The notes under the pieces: model-generated | Database searches by the model: none | What the model saw: only the letters and a program-made list of their open reading frames with translations | Told to the model about the DNA's origin: nothing | Assembly (NCBI GenBank): GCA_009823395.1 | Contig: CM020512.1 | Location: 10,534,405 to 10,598,404, forward strand | Origin: Thamnaconus septentrionalis | Taxonomy: Eukaryota > Chordata > Actinopteri > Tetraodontiformes > Monacanthidae | DNA length: 64,000 bases | Direction: 5' to 3' | Made by a program: the position numbers and the translations under genes | Part shown: one piece after another, positions 25,501 to 43,900 of the stretch | Layout of the letters: each line of letters opens with the position of its first letter | Numbering within the stretch: position 1 is the stretch's first letter

Positions 25501-25605
25501 TTACAGTAAATGACGGAGGGGATGTAACAGGAGCCGCTTCAAGCCCACCAGATGAGACCCATTAGGCAGAAAGCTCTCTTCCTACTACCCCCACAAGTTT
25601 GTGTG
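16857..25605. other. Intergenic, no supported gene
   Basis: Holds only minor simple repeats, such as (GTT)n near 17579-17600, a T run followed by Gs at 18595-18617, (CA)n near 19545-19569 and CA-rich stretches near 22660-22695. A block at about 23810-23945 has clustered TAATTA-type motifs (CCTAATTAAACTGACC and CATCAATTAAGG) and could be a conserved regulatory element. No splice-supported exons recognised. Confidence 0.4.
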
Positions 25606-25606
25606 C

Positions 25607-25662
<56 letters not shown>

Positions 25663-25736
25663 GCGAGGGCAGGCCTGCTGACTTCACGTGTAGGAAGGTG
25701 CAGCACTCTCTCTCTCTCTCTCTCTCTCACACACAC
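25606..25736. repeat. Inverted compound microsatellite (GT)n(GA)n ... (CT)n(CA)n
   Basis: (GT)n at 25606-25625 and (GA)n at 25625-25659 are followed after about 46 bases by (CT)n at 25706-25728 and then CACACACAC. The right arm is the reverse complement of the left in both repeat type and order, so the strand can fold into a long hairpin. Confidence 0.85.
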
Positions 25737-27158
<1,422 letters not shown>

Positions 27159-27654
27159 CCATACTGCACACAAGCAGGATCCAAGTGCACGCTCCCTCTG
27201 CGTGCGCAGACACATTCAGCGGATTACGTAAGACCAAACCCGGCCTGCAGCTTCTCCGGCGGACCAGGCGGTAACTTTCTCCGCCCGCGAACATCAACAA
27301 TCAATCCGCGGGTGCAATTAACGGCATTAAAATTTTGGACGCTCGCACCGCTGTGGCCAGAGGGGAGGTTCCCTCCGAGCGTTATCGCTCTGGAAGGAGC
27401 CCTGTTGCACTGAATGAGTGAAGGCCTGAGTTAAAATAGTAATTAAAACAGTGAGTAAAATAAGAGCTGGGCAAGATTGATGAGAAAACTTGATTTTTTC
27501 CCTCCTGTTTTGTATTCGAATCACTAGAGGAATGTCCTTATACGGTAATTACTTGGAGATTCTCTGGTAAACAACATATTTAGCCCTCTGTTTACAACCC
27601 TCTGCTCAAACTTGGTGGAACCTTTTACTTGTTTAGCGTTGGACTAAAACAATG

Positions 27655-27684
27655 GGGGTGAGGTTACTGACTTGGGAGAGGTAT
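27655..27684 (+). repeat. 30-bp repeat related to the 47.9-48.5 kb inverted repeats
   Basis: GGGGTGAGGTTACTGACTTG followed by GGAGAGGTAT. It differs from 47896-47925 at four of 30 positions with no gaps. This is a lone copy; no inverted partner was seen nearby. Confidence 0.6.
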
Positions 27685-28222
27685 TAATGAAACAAAAAAT
27701 GAAAAAAGAGAATGGACTTTCAGGCTTAGATTATGCTTTTTGCTCCTTAACTTGAAAATAAGGCAAAGTGATTGAGAACACAAAGCAAACCAAGCGGCAG
27801 GTCTTTCAAATTGCCCAACCAGCGTGTATAGCCGTGTTCAACAGATCATTTTTAATAAGAGCGTAATTTGTCCTGCCCGCTGAGACGACCATTTGTAGTT
27901 AAAGGAGAGAGAGAGACAGAGAGAGTGAGAGAGAGAGCTTTTGAGGCCAGCTGGTCACGCTCCAACCCTAACCTCATGAGCCTTCGGCCTCACTGGCCTC
28001 CTGCCCGGCCGCTCCCTGACAGCCAGGGAGGTGATTCTAATGAAGCGGAACGCACCGGGTCGAGAGACACTGGAGGAGAGTGGCTGAGAGAGAGAGAGAG
28101 TGGAGGAGGTGAAAAGTGATTAAATGTCTCTCTGCTCTCTGCTCTCTACCGAGTCTTTACCGTAAGTCACTGGTAACAGCTCGAAATGTTAAACAGATGT
28201 TGACGTTTGTTAGGCACAAAAA

Positions 28223-28247
28223 CACACGTGCGCGCGCGCGCGCGCAC
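28223..28247 (+). repeat. Alternating purine-pyrimidine (CG-rich) tract, Z-DNA candidate
   Basis: CACACGTG followed by (CG)n to CGCAC, about 25 bases of strict pyrimidine-purine alternation. This is the classic sequence type for left-handed Z-DNA. Confidence 0.7.
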
Positions 28248-29104
28248 TCACACTCACTCACACACACATGCAACTGACAGGAGGGGGAAACAAACTACGG
28301 TGGTGGCAGATGCATCACCAGCAACACAGGAGCCCAGTGTTGAGCCACTATAGGCAGGATGTGGTAGAAGTGGGAAATTAATTAGAAGTAGGAAAAAATT
28401 CAGAAATTTAGGATTTGGAAGTGATTGGATGAACCGTCAAAGTTTTGTAATTTGTGCGAAAGTCAAGTCGTCATCTGCAGTTCCTCCCCGACCCGAGCAT
28501 CCCTTCATCGCTCCTTCGTGGAAAACCAAGCAAATCCCAGCTAGGACAAACTGCCGCAGCCAGCTAGGGAACGTTGCCATCCCACATTAGCAGGTAATGG
28601 ATGTCTGTTTATACTAGCGAGAAGCCTCCTAATCCTGTTGTCAAGATTCAAAGTGTCATGAAAAAAAACCCGAGTGGGATTATTTTTTGTGTTTGTTTTT
28701 TCTAGCACACCAGCAGAGGGTTTGTGTACGAACTTCACGTCGGATCAATGAGCTACTTTTCCAATCGCGATATTTTTTTCGCTGAGTAAAGAAACTGAGC
28801 TGAAGGTTAGTTCGCTTCTGAAAATAACTTGTTTTTGTTTTGTTTTTTTGTTCTTTTTTCCGCCGTGTTGAGCCAGCAGCATAACCTTTGCAATACACTT
28901 CCAGCGGGTTTCCACTCTGCTGCTTTATTTTCTCATTGTTTATTGCTCATTTCCATGCAAAAAAAATCACGGAAAACCCTGAAATCTGCACAATGTAAAA
29001 GTTCAATGTTTAAAGATTAAATGTCGGAATGAAAATTTTCACACATTCAATGGAGATGGAAAAGTTGCTGTGTCATAAGAGGCAAAGAGCAACAGAAGGC
29101 TCGC

Positions 29105-29146
<42 letters not shown>
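29105..29146 (+). repeat. (TGA)14 trinucleotide repeat
   Basis: Fourteen perfect TGA units. The Ile-run open frame on the other strand is an artefact. Confidence 0.9.
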
Positions 29147-29996
29147 CAATGTGAAACGATTCTGACAAGAAACAACTGACAACTTTGTCTGTCACTTGGA
29201 AAATTTGTTTTGTTTTTGTTTTTTTGTCATTTTCCCCCTCAATTCTAAAACACCATCTCGCCAACGTCCTGCACAAAGTCACGACAGGCTTTCTCAACCG
29301 GTCAGGTTCATTTTTAACGACTGAGGAAAATAGAAGTTTTGTCTAGACTTGCGAGGTTGGTTTTTTTTCATTGAAGAAAGAACAATGACAAAATCACTCA
29401 AGGTTTTTTTTTCTCTTTTTTTGTTGCTTGTAACTTCCAACAAGTAAGAAGCATTAAGCCGCTGAACGCACCAAAAGAAAAAAAAAAGAAGCTAATTGCT
29501 ACACTGCTACAAATACGATGACTACTACTACTACTACGACTGCTGCTGCTACTACTTCAACTACATTACCGTCGGCTCGAAACGTTCACATGGCGCTCGT
29601 CAGCTATCAGCCTGGAGACGCTGTCGATTATGTAAGAGAGCGGTGGGGCGCCCCTCCCCCACAAAAAAAAGCATGAATAGTCTAATTGTTGGGGCTGCTG
29701 TCTGAAAGTTTGGCTCCCATTGTTGATGCAAAGAAGAATCGCTCGTGTGTGTGTGTGTGTGTGTGTGTTGCACACGCACAACTCTTTATAATCTGCCAAG
29801 CGTTTACACGTGGGATCCTGATGTGCACCAAACTGTGCATGGCGTCTTTCGGTGTCTGTGTTGAGTTTGTGCCCCCTCCCCTCCGTGTGTGTGCGTGTGT
29901 GTGTGCGTGTGTGTGTGTGTAAACTAAGTTGGTGCTTTACTCGAATGAACTGCGCTGGCATTTTGCCGTACCCAGGAGACCCATCAAGCACATTCA

Positions 29997-30030
<34 letters not shown>

Positions 30031-30731
30031 ATGGATGTGCGGGGCTGTACAGAACTGCTACCGGTGCCCAATCAATTCTTTTTTTTTTTAGTCAGCAAAA
30101 AAATAGACTGCGTCATAACATAATAGCAACGATGTTGCCCCAGGAGCTTGTTTGTTCGCTCAACTCATGAGTTTCACACACACACGCACACACACACACA
30201 CGCACACACACACAGTGGTGCAGACTTGGCCCAGGGTTGGTTGTCGGCACAGTTGCGTAACGCTCACAATCTGATGCCACATGTCAGACGAGTGGCGCAG
30301 GAGCTGCTGCAGTTTGTCGCTTTCTGACCTTCGCCGGTGTTTGTCGTCTGTTTCCGCCGCTGCGACAGGAGACAAAGACGAGGACGCGCAGCTGGAGACA
30401 CTTTGAGCGCCGCCCTCCCACCACGACTTTAACATGTGATTTTATTTTGTTTGTGCAATACCCGGTCGGTGTTATGCAAACATATATATTATAGTGAACC
30501 AAGTGTCCACCCCTTGCCTCAACAGCGCTGAATCCAATGTGACGTTTTAACGTGAACAAAAACTTGCTGACGTATCAGCGGATTGCTGGCAACTTCTCCT
30601 ACAATCAGGACACAATTTACGGATCTCACACACGATGTAAAAAACTGTGCAATATTTATCTATCTATAATAATAATAATAATAATAATCAAAGTAACAGT
30701 TCAGGTGATCGCCGTGTTCACAATAGGAATA

Positions 30732-30914
30732 CTAGTGATGTTCTCTCATTTGCAATGTCAGTGGGAATGTTTTAAATATATGCGTGAGAGATATTTCACA
30801 ATAAAATTCTTGTAAAGCAGCAGCAACTTGAGTTAATCCCACTTCTTCTTTCGTGCCATTAAAAGCAGTCGGTTCCAACAGTGGGTCCCTGTCACCGTCC
30901 CATCCCGACATCAT
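30732..30914 (-). other. Unrecognised 60-codon open frame next to CpG-rich sequence
   Basis: The frame begins with two Met codons (MMSGWDGDRDPLLEP) and is preceded on the minus strand by a CpG-containing block at 30915-31030 with a CRE-like GACGTC. The first 35 or so residues have balanced, protein-like composition; the end is AT-rich and looks non-coding. I do not recognise the protein. It could be the first exon of an unidentified gene, an old retroposed fragment or chance. Confidence 0.15.
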
Positions 30915-33324
30915 GATGTTTCGCTAACTTCATTTCAAACAGCGTCTTTAGCGCTTTAGCTGCTTTCTTAGCGTCCGTGCTGACGTCGTTCACAAGGTAG
31001 GTAGCAAGCTAGCTAGCGGCGGCTACTTCCTCACTTCGGCCTCTTTCTCGATTGTTGTGGTCACAACGAGACCAGCTGAAAATGAGTCCGAGCCAGATTT
31101 TGTTTTTTTTCTCCAAATGAAGCCTGCAAGAATGTCATGCTCGACATCAAGTTTTGGCCATGGCGTCACACCGTTACGCTCGGTTTCGTTCCCAAGGAAA
31201 ATCCCAGAACGGAGCTCTTGACTTTTGACTCTTTCAAGAAAAAAAAAAAAACGCTGATTAGTCAAGGTCAAATTCTGTTCGGCATCATATGATTCAAATT
31301 GGAACTTTTCAGGATTTTGGCTCCGGCTGCCAGCCAGTCAAGATGGTTTTAATCAACGGTCTTTGCGTTCATTTGCACTGACAATTATCAACGTTAGCCA
31401 ATGATCCCGGAAACACCCAGCTGTCACTTTTAGCGACGGGATCAAATGACTCAGGCGAGTCGTTATATATGCGTCGACGCTGGTGCGCTATCTCGCCGCC
31501 ACGTGTGTCCGGATCACCGCGGCGTATTTGGTTTCCAGTCATGTAAGTGACTGGTCCCTGGGATCCACAGTGTGTGGACAGGAGCTGGGGGGAGAGGAAA
31601 GGAACACCGAGCGAGCGCTAAAACATGAGAGGAGCAGCCAGCGCGGCGAGGTTGACGTCCAGATGTGTCGAGTTAGAGCTCGCCGCGGCGTCCCAGAGGC
31701 CGTAAATCAGCGGGATGATGCACATCCAGAGCCGATGGCGTGACTCGGCAGCAGCAGAAACACGCACAGCCGTCTGAACGGGTCAATAAGGAAGAGGCGA
31801 AACTTCACTTCAGGTTCAGTTGGAATGGAAGGAAGGTTTCTGTGGGACAAAACTGAAAAGAAAAAATCAAGAAAAGTTCATGTTGCAGGATTTTTATTGT
31901 ACGTAAATGTATCTGACGCATTAACAGGAGCAACAATAAAAAGTATTTTGACCGACTCCTCGTCACAAGAAGTCAGTGAGTTGTGAGCGTGCTGGAGATT
32001 CAACCGTTAAAAAATATCGGGGAAAAAATCCCTAAAACAAAATATAGAAAAAATTATATTGTTTTTTTTTTTACATACTTTTCTGAATATTTAAAAAATA
32101 AAACTTTGATAGAAACCACTTGACCAATAGTCCGCCTTAAACACTCAAACGCACCAACAGTATTTACATACATTCCTGGGCTGACTCATGAGCCCATTGA
32201 CAAAGTTACCTGATTGAGACATCTACGCACGCCCTCTCGCCTGACTCTCTTCTTCCTTGTTTTTCTTTTCCCTCAAATCGAGCAGGAAAGTTTGCGCTTC
32301 CTCCTGTGGACGTTTCAGAGAGAAACAGCCGTCTGTCTGTGTTGGCATTCTCGCTGATTTGGTTTGACAAGCACCAATTCGCAGAAAGGCTCACTGTGAC
32401 CGACGGCGAAGAGTGTTGACGGTCGGCGTCAACGCTCTCGTAGTTTTTTGACAAACTCCCAACGGGAGGTTCAGCTGCCAATATTGTTATTGGCTCAAAA
32501 GAATGGCTCTGCAAATCATTAATCACATGCCCGCCTGATGTCAATACATGTTATGGTAAACATTCGCTGGACAGGTTGGATGTGTTTGGAGAGCGTAGCC
32601 GCATGATTCCCTATTAGATAGATATTTAACTAGACTCAATGAACCGCTGTGTTTTATGCTTCGCACTTGTCTCTGGTCTGGTCTAGTGTCTGCCGGGTTG
32701 TGGCAGGTAGAGTTTCTTTTTAAAAAATTTAGGTGAATTTTGAAATGAAATGAAAGTTTCCTTGGAAAAAGCAAAAACGTGAGTTTTTGAATCTTGAGGC
32801 GGCAAAAGACTAAAATTCAGAAATCCTGTCGGACAAAAACATGAAAAAAATGAATGTTGAAACTTTGCACAGTATTTCTTGCATTATGCACCATGCATCA
32901 TAATGGAAGCTTATATAAAAAAAAAAAATCCAAATTTTTCATCTGATGTTTTATAACATGACTACGACTTCTTATGTGAATGACTTCTTCTGTGAGGGAA
33001 AGCTGAACATGAACCTAATTTTGGAAAAAGCTGCACAAAAAAACCCTGCAGTTTTTTGGGGTTTTTTTTGTGTCCCAGCTGAAGAGCAGAGCGAGAGAGA
33101 ACACAACACAACAGGGCTGCAGGAGACACGGTGAATTCTTCGGCTTTATGGGAAGACCTGCGGACGTTTCTCACGCGTGCCAGTGCAAATTACATAATGA
33201 CCCCAATGTTGCCGTAATTGGACACACGTTTCTTCCGTGCCTGAGACACAAAGCCAGAGGAATGTCTGCTGTGCACAAACCGTTCAAGGAAAAGGCCTCA
33301 TCACAGCTGCTAAACACACACACA

Positions 33325-33368
<44 letters not shown>

Positions 33369-33436
33369 CCTTAAAACAACATGTCGCTCCTGGTAGATGG
33401 GTTGAATTAGTAGCAGACCCCTTGATAATGTTTTCT
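30915..33436. other. Intergenic, some CpG-rich patches
   Basis: CpG-rich patches lie at 30915-31030 and 31440-31760. The latter has a TATATAT box at 31464-31470 and a strong plus-strand donor at 31543. The rest is AT-rich, with a CA tract at about 33315-33361. No protein-coding gene supported. Confidence 0.4.
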
Positions 33437-33442
33437 TTTATT
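33437..33442 (-). terminator. klf15: Candidate klf15 polyadenylation signal (AATAAA)
   Basis: TTTATT on the plus strand reads AATAAA on the minus strand, about 470 bases past the klf15 stop codon. It would give a 3' UTR of roughly 0.5 kb containing A/G-rich runs (33548-33625). Other signals further downstream cannot be excluded. Confidence 0.4.
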
Positions 33443-33908
33443 CATATAAGGCTCTGGACTCCAATGGACGACAAAATACAAAGCACACCTCAACGTGTAA
33501 AAATACTCTGAATAGCAAATAATTCTTCCAGTTAAATCTGAATCGGACAAAAAAAAAAAAAAAAAAAGAAGAGAAACAGTTCAAAGTTTTCATCAGCAAG
33601 AAGAAGAAGAAGAAAAAGAAGAAGCTTATTCCACCCCGTCAGGGTGTTTGTGTCAAGTAACAGTTTTGTCTCTCTGCGGCTCCCAAACCGTTAAGTTTTT
33701 CCTTTTGTCATCCTCACCACCCAATAAATTATCACAGTACCGTGGACGTACGTATGGCAGGCTTTTTTTTTGACCGGGCCTTTTTCTTTGGAAATTTCTT
33801 TTTTTTTTTTTTTTTTCCCGCCAACAGTGTCACGCTGTCTCTTTTCACAGCCCCTCCCACTCACGCCGCCGCCGTCTGCCAGGGCAATGAGTGGGAAGTT
33901 CACGGCAG

Positions 33909-40864
<6,956 letters not shown>

Positions 40865-40960
40865 TCCTGGGCAGGTGAATGGCAGCCGGACCCTGCGCTG
40901 CTCAGAGGACGTTCCAATGGGATCTTTGTTCGGCGAGAGGCAATGGCGCACTTCTTTATC

Positions 40961-42468
40961 CTGCCCGCAAGAGACAAACAAGGTCATGAATTGTGAGGAG
41001 ATTGACAAAGACAAGCTATTTTTTTTTGTCCAAGAACGACCATGTCGAGGTGCCCAGTGGCACCTGAGTTGGTCAACTAGTGCCGAACAGAAGAGAAACT
41101 CTGACAGTGTCTCTCTGCAGGGGGTTAATGTTTAACAGCAGACGGTCTGACGTTTGAACTTCAGTGACGCAAAAGCAAAACAAGAGGATTGAGTAAAAAA
41201 TTGACAGTTTGGCCAAGGGTTCGGTGCGTCCGCGCTACACCTGCTGCTTCTCTGAGTGCTGCTACAGAAGGCGGCACTTCAAAAGGAGTCGAGTCGCCGT
41301 GAAGGATTTGGAATTTCAAGACTGCGTGTGTGTATGTGTGTGCGCGTGCTCGCAAGTGTGTGTGTGTGTACTGCTGCAGCTGCCGGCTCAGACTTCACGC
41401 TGACCATGTGGAATCAGGGGTTCCAGTTTCTCACCACGTGTAGCATTGAAGCCGCATGGTCGTGGTGTCATTGGGTGACGTGTTCTTCTCCTCTCGGAGA
41501 AAAAGCGAATGCTACCAGCTTTTATTTATTTTTTTAAATTCCTCCTGCAGGCCACTTACGATGCCGAAGGTTATGATTGAATCAGCATGAGAGCTGCACA
41601 TCTCAGCGGGGATTGCATTGCGTCTATTTTTAAACAAACTATGCAGCGCAACCATTTTTATGCAGATTACAAACAGAGAGCTGCGTGTTGTGTTGTCAGA
41701 TGGCTTCTGACACCCCGAGTGGCCCTGAGCTATAAAACATTGCGTTTAGAAATCCTCTTTAAACCGTGCAGCGGAGGGAGGGGACCGGCGGAATAAAAGA
41801 CCACATGTGTAAAAAGCTCAAGAGGGGAAACTGGCCCGAGGGGAGCGCCCTCTACTGCTGAACATCTGTATTTAAAACTTGAGAAGTCCCGGTGCAGCAA
41901 CAGGTGATCTTCAGAATCATAATAAAACATTAATTACAAGTTGTTGTTGTTGTTTTTTTCATTTAATGTGTCTCACTGGAGGATGGAGAGCATAGGCTGA
42001 TAATTATGGGATGTCCTCACGGCTGCTGCTGCTGCTGCCGTGTCTTCGGTCCTGTTACGTAACGTGATGTTTGAGGGTCAGAACTGGACCGAAAACACGG
42101 CAGCTAATGATGACAACATCATGTGACACGTCGGGGCGCGGGGCTCTTGGAGCCCCATCCCCATCGCCACTTACCTCTGTGTGTGTGCCAAAACCCCGTG
42201 GGCGCATGGAAACACACGCGCACGCGTTCTCAACTAAAGTTTGCTGGAGAGTTTGGCGCGCGGCCCCGAGCAGCGAGCGCCTTTGCGCCGTGGTAACCCT
42301 GCGGCGACGCGGAAGCCGCTGTGCGCTCCCTGAGTAAACTCTGGGTGAAGTTACGCACGATGACGCTTTTAAACGCGTGCTTTGATGGTCAAAGAGCCCC
42401 GGCGTCAATTCAACAAACAACAAAAAACAAACACAACTCGGCGCACGCGCACACACTCTCACACTCAC
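40961..42468 (-). other. klf15: klf15 intron 1
   Basis: 1.5-kb intron between the donor CCAG|GTGAGT at 42468 and the acceptor at 40961. It contains TG tracts near 41325-41370, a GCT run near 42022-42037 and CpG-rich sequence at its promoter-proximal end. No coding exon seen. Confidence 0.65.
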
Positions 42469-42597
42469 CTGGACAGAAAGAGGAATCCACAATCCCGCTC
42501 CGCTGCTGCTCGGGTTGGACCGTCAGTGCGTCATCGTGCGTAAAGGCAGCAGAGAAACTCCGCGAGGACGCGCTGCTTGCATCGCTTTGCGCCTCCG

Positions 42598-42629
<32 letters not shown>

Positions 42630-42723
42630 TCATACGCACACGCTGTCAATCTGCCTGACACACACGCGCGCACACGCATACACACACGCACTCCATCCAA
42701 CACACTCTGACGCCTCGCTAATT
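42469..42723 (-). other. klf15: klf15 non-coding exon 1 (predicted; 5' end approximate)
   Basis: Ends at the consensus donor TGTCCAG|GTGAGTGTG. It includes a (GA)n run on the gene strand (plus-strand CT, 42599-42624). The frame leading into exon 2 meets a TGA about 55 bases before the donor with no ATG after it, so the exon contributes only 5' UTR. The 5' end is placed about 30 bases after a TATAA-like motif and may be off by tens of bases. Confidence 0.5.
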
Positions 42724-42739
42724 CGTTCAGCCGTCACAT

Positions 42740-42830
42740 GAGTCCCGAGTTATAGCAGGCAAATTAGAGAGGCAGGACCATGAAGGCTCGCCTGCTCGCC
42801 GTGCCGCGATTGGCCCAGGGTGTAGAGAGG
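42740..42830 (-). promoter_or_regulatory. klf15: klf15 core promoter candidate
   Basis: On the minus strand a CCAAT box (42813-42809) lies 55 bases upstream of CTATAACT (TATAA-like, 42754-42750). The surrounding sequence is G/C-rich (CCCGCCCCCCC near 42831-42840). Spacing fits transcription starting near 42723. Confidence 0.45.
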
Positions 42831-42839
42831 GGGGGCGGG

Positions 42840-42984
42840 TCAAAGGGGGGAGAGAGCATGTAAGAAAAGAGAGAGAGCGAGTGTGTATGTACCTGCATGA
42901 GTGGATTGTAGGGAAATAACAATTGTGGGACTTCCACAAAAAATAATGTCAATAATGGAACGACATTTGGGATATTATGATATT

Positions 42985-43042
<58 letters not shown>

Positions 43043-43600
43043 GTAATAACACGGTCACGAACATAATAAAGGATAAAAAGCATAACAATAAAATTATAGG
43101 CACATTTGTGCCTACAATAACATGTCTGTTTGTCCCGTCCATTGTCTTTGCATCTGTGTTGCTGTTTGAGCTGTGTTACTGTGGAGAAGCTGTGTCTGAG
43201 GAGTTCATTCCTCTCATACAGAATGTCCCAGTTTCTCATCCGCTGCTTGTGACACAAAAAAAAAATGCATTGATTTCTAAAGCTGAAGAAAAAACAAGGC
43301 CACTGCATCCGACTGCCAGGCCACAGAAAGTTCAACACCGAGTCGCAGACGTGTGACTTGTCGAGCTAAACAGGTGATCAAGCGCTGGGTTGTCCTCATG
43401 GATTTGGTTGTGATTGTGTTTGTCTGGAAGCGTCCTAATCCGACATCCTGCAACAACAACAAATCAACCCTCGTTAAAAACGACACCTGTCCTAATCCCA
43501 GATGGTCGCACTCGTAACTCGTCTCGTTAGCCTATCGCAGGTTTGCATGCTGCCGCGACGTATTTTCTTTTAAAACACACATAAAAACCTGTTTTCTAGC
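42840..43600. other. Intergenic with (TG)n tract
   Basis: Contains a long TG tract at 42987-43041. Open frames across it are low-complexity. Nothing else recognised. Confidence 0.4.
42987..43041 (+). repeat. (TG)n microsatellite
   Basis: About 27 perfect TG units, 0.3 kb upstream of the predicted klf15 start. Confidence 0.9.
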
Positions 43601-43604
43601 GGCT

Positions 43605-43900
43605 GCGGCACGTGAACCTCCCTGAATGGGAGCCTGAGCCGGGCCGATGAGGGCGGCCATTCAGCCGCCTGTTTACACGAGTCCGGAACAACGTTGGCGA
43701 CAGTTTAGCTCGGGCCTCGTATAAACAGCTCGGCCGGACCGCCGGCCGCTTCGTTGACTGCGGCCTAATTTGATTTGCCTGCAGATTTAAGATCAGAACC
43801 CTCAGCGTTGTGCGCTTGGACAAGTGGTCCACTCTGGGGCGGCCTGTAAACACTGGGAGGGTTTCAGCTGGGCTGGACCGGGCCTGGCCAGAGGAGAGTC
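43605..43900. promoter_or_regulatory. Candidate klf15 upstream enhancer with three forkhead motifs
   Basis: A GC-rich block about 0.9-1.2 kb upstream of klf15. It carries TGTTTAC (43670-43676), ATAAACA (43721-43727) and GTAAACA (43846-43852), all forkhead core motifs, plus CACGTG near 43610 and CCTAATTTGATTTGCC near 43764. FOXO-type regulation of KLF15 is plausible from its metabolic role; use of these sites here is inference. Confidence 0.25.

Larger units (their letters stand above)
27685..30731. other. Intergenic, microsatellite-rich, no supported gene
   Basis: Contains GA-rich sequence near 27905-28105, a CG-alternating tract at 28223-28247, (TGA)14 at 29105-29146, several TG tracts between 29740 and 30030, and an (AAT)n run near 30667-30688. 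No supported coding exon. Confidence 0.4.

Noticed and set aside
40865..41014. 50-residue N-terminal extension of klf15 upstream of MVDHL
   Set aside because: It crosses the exon 2 acceptor; after splicing the frame runs into a TGA in exon 1 with no ATG, and KLF15 is known to start MVDHL.
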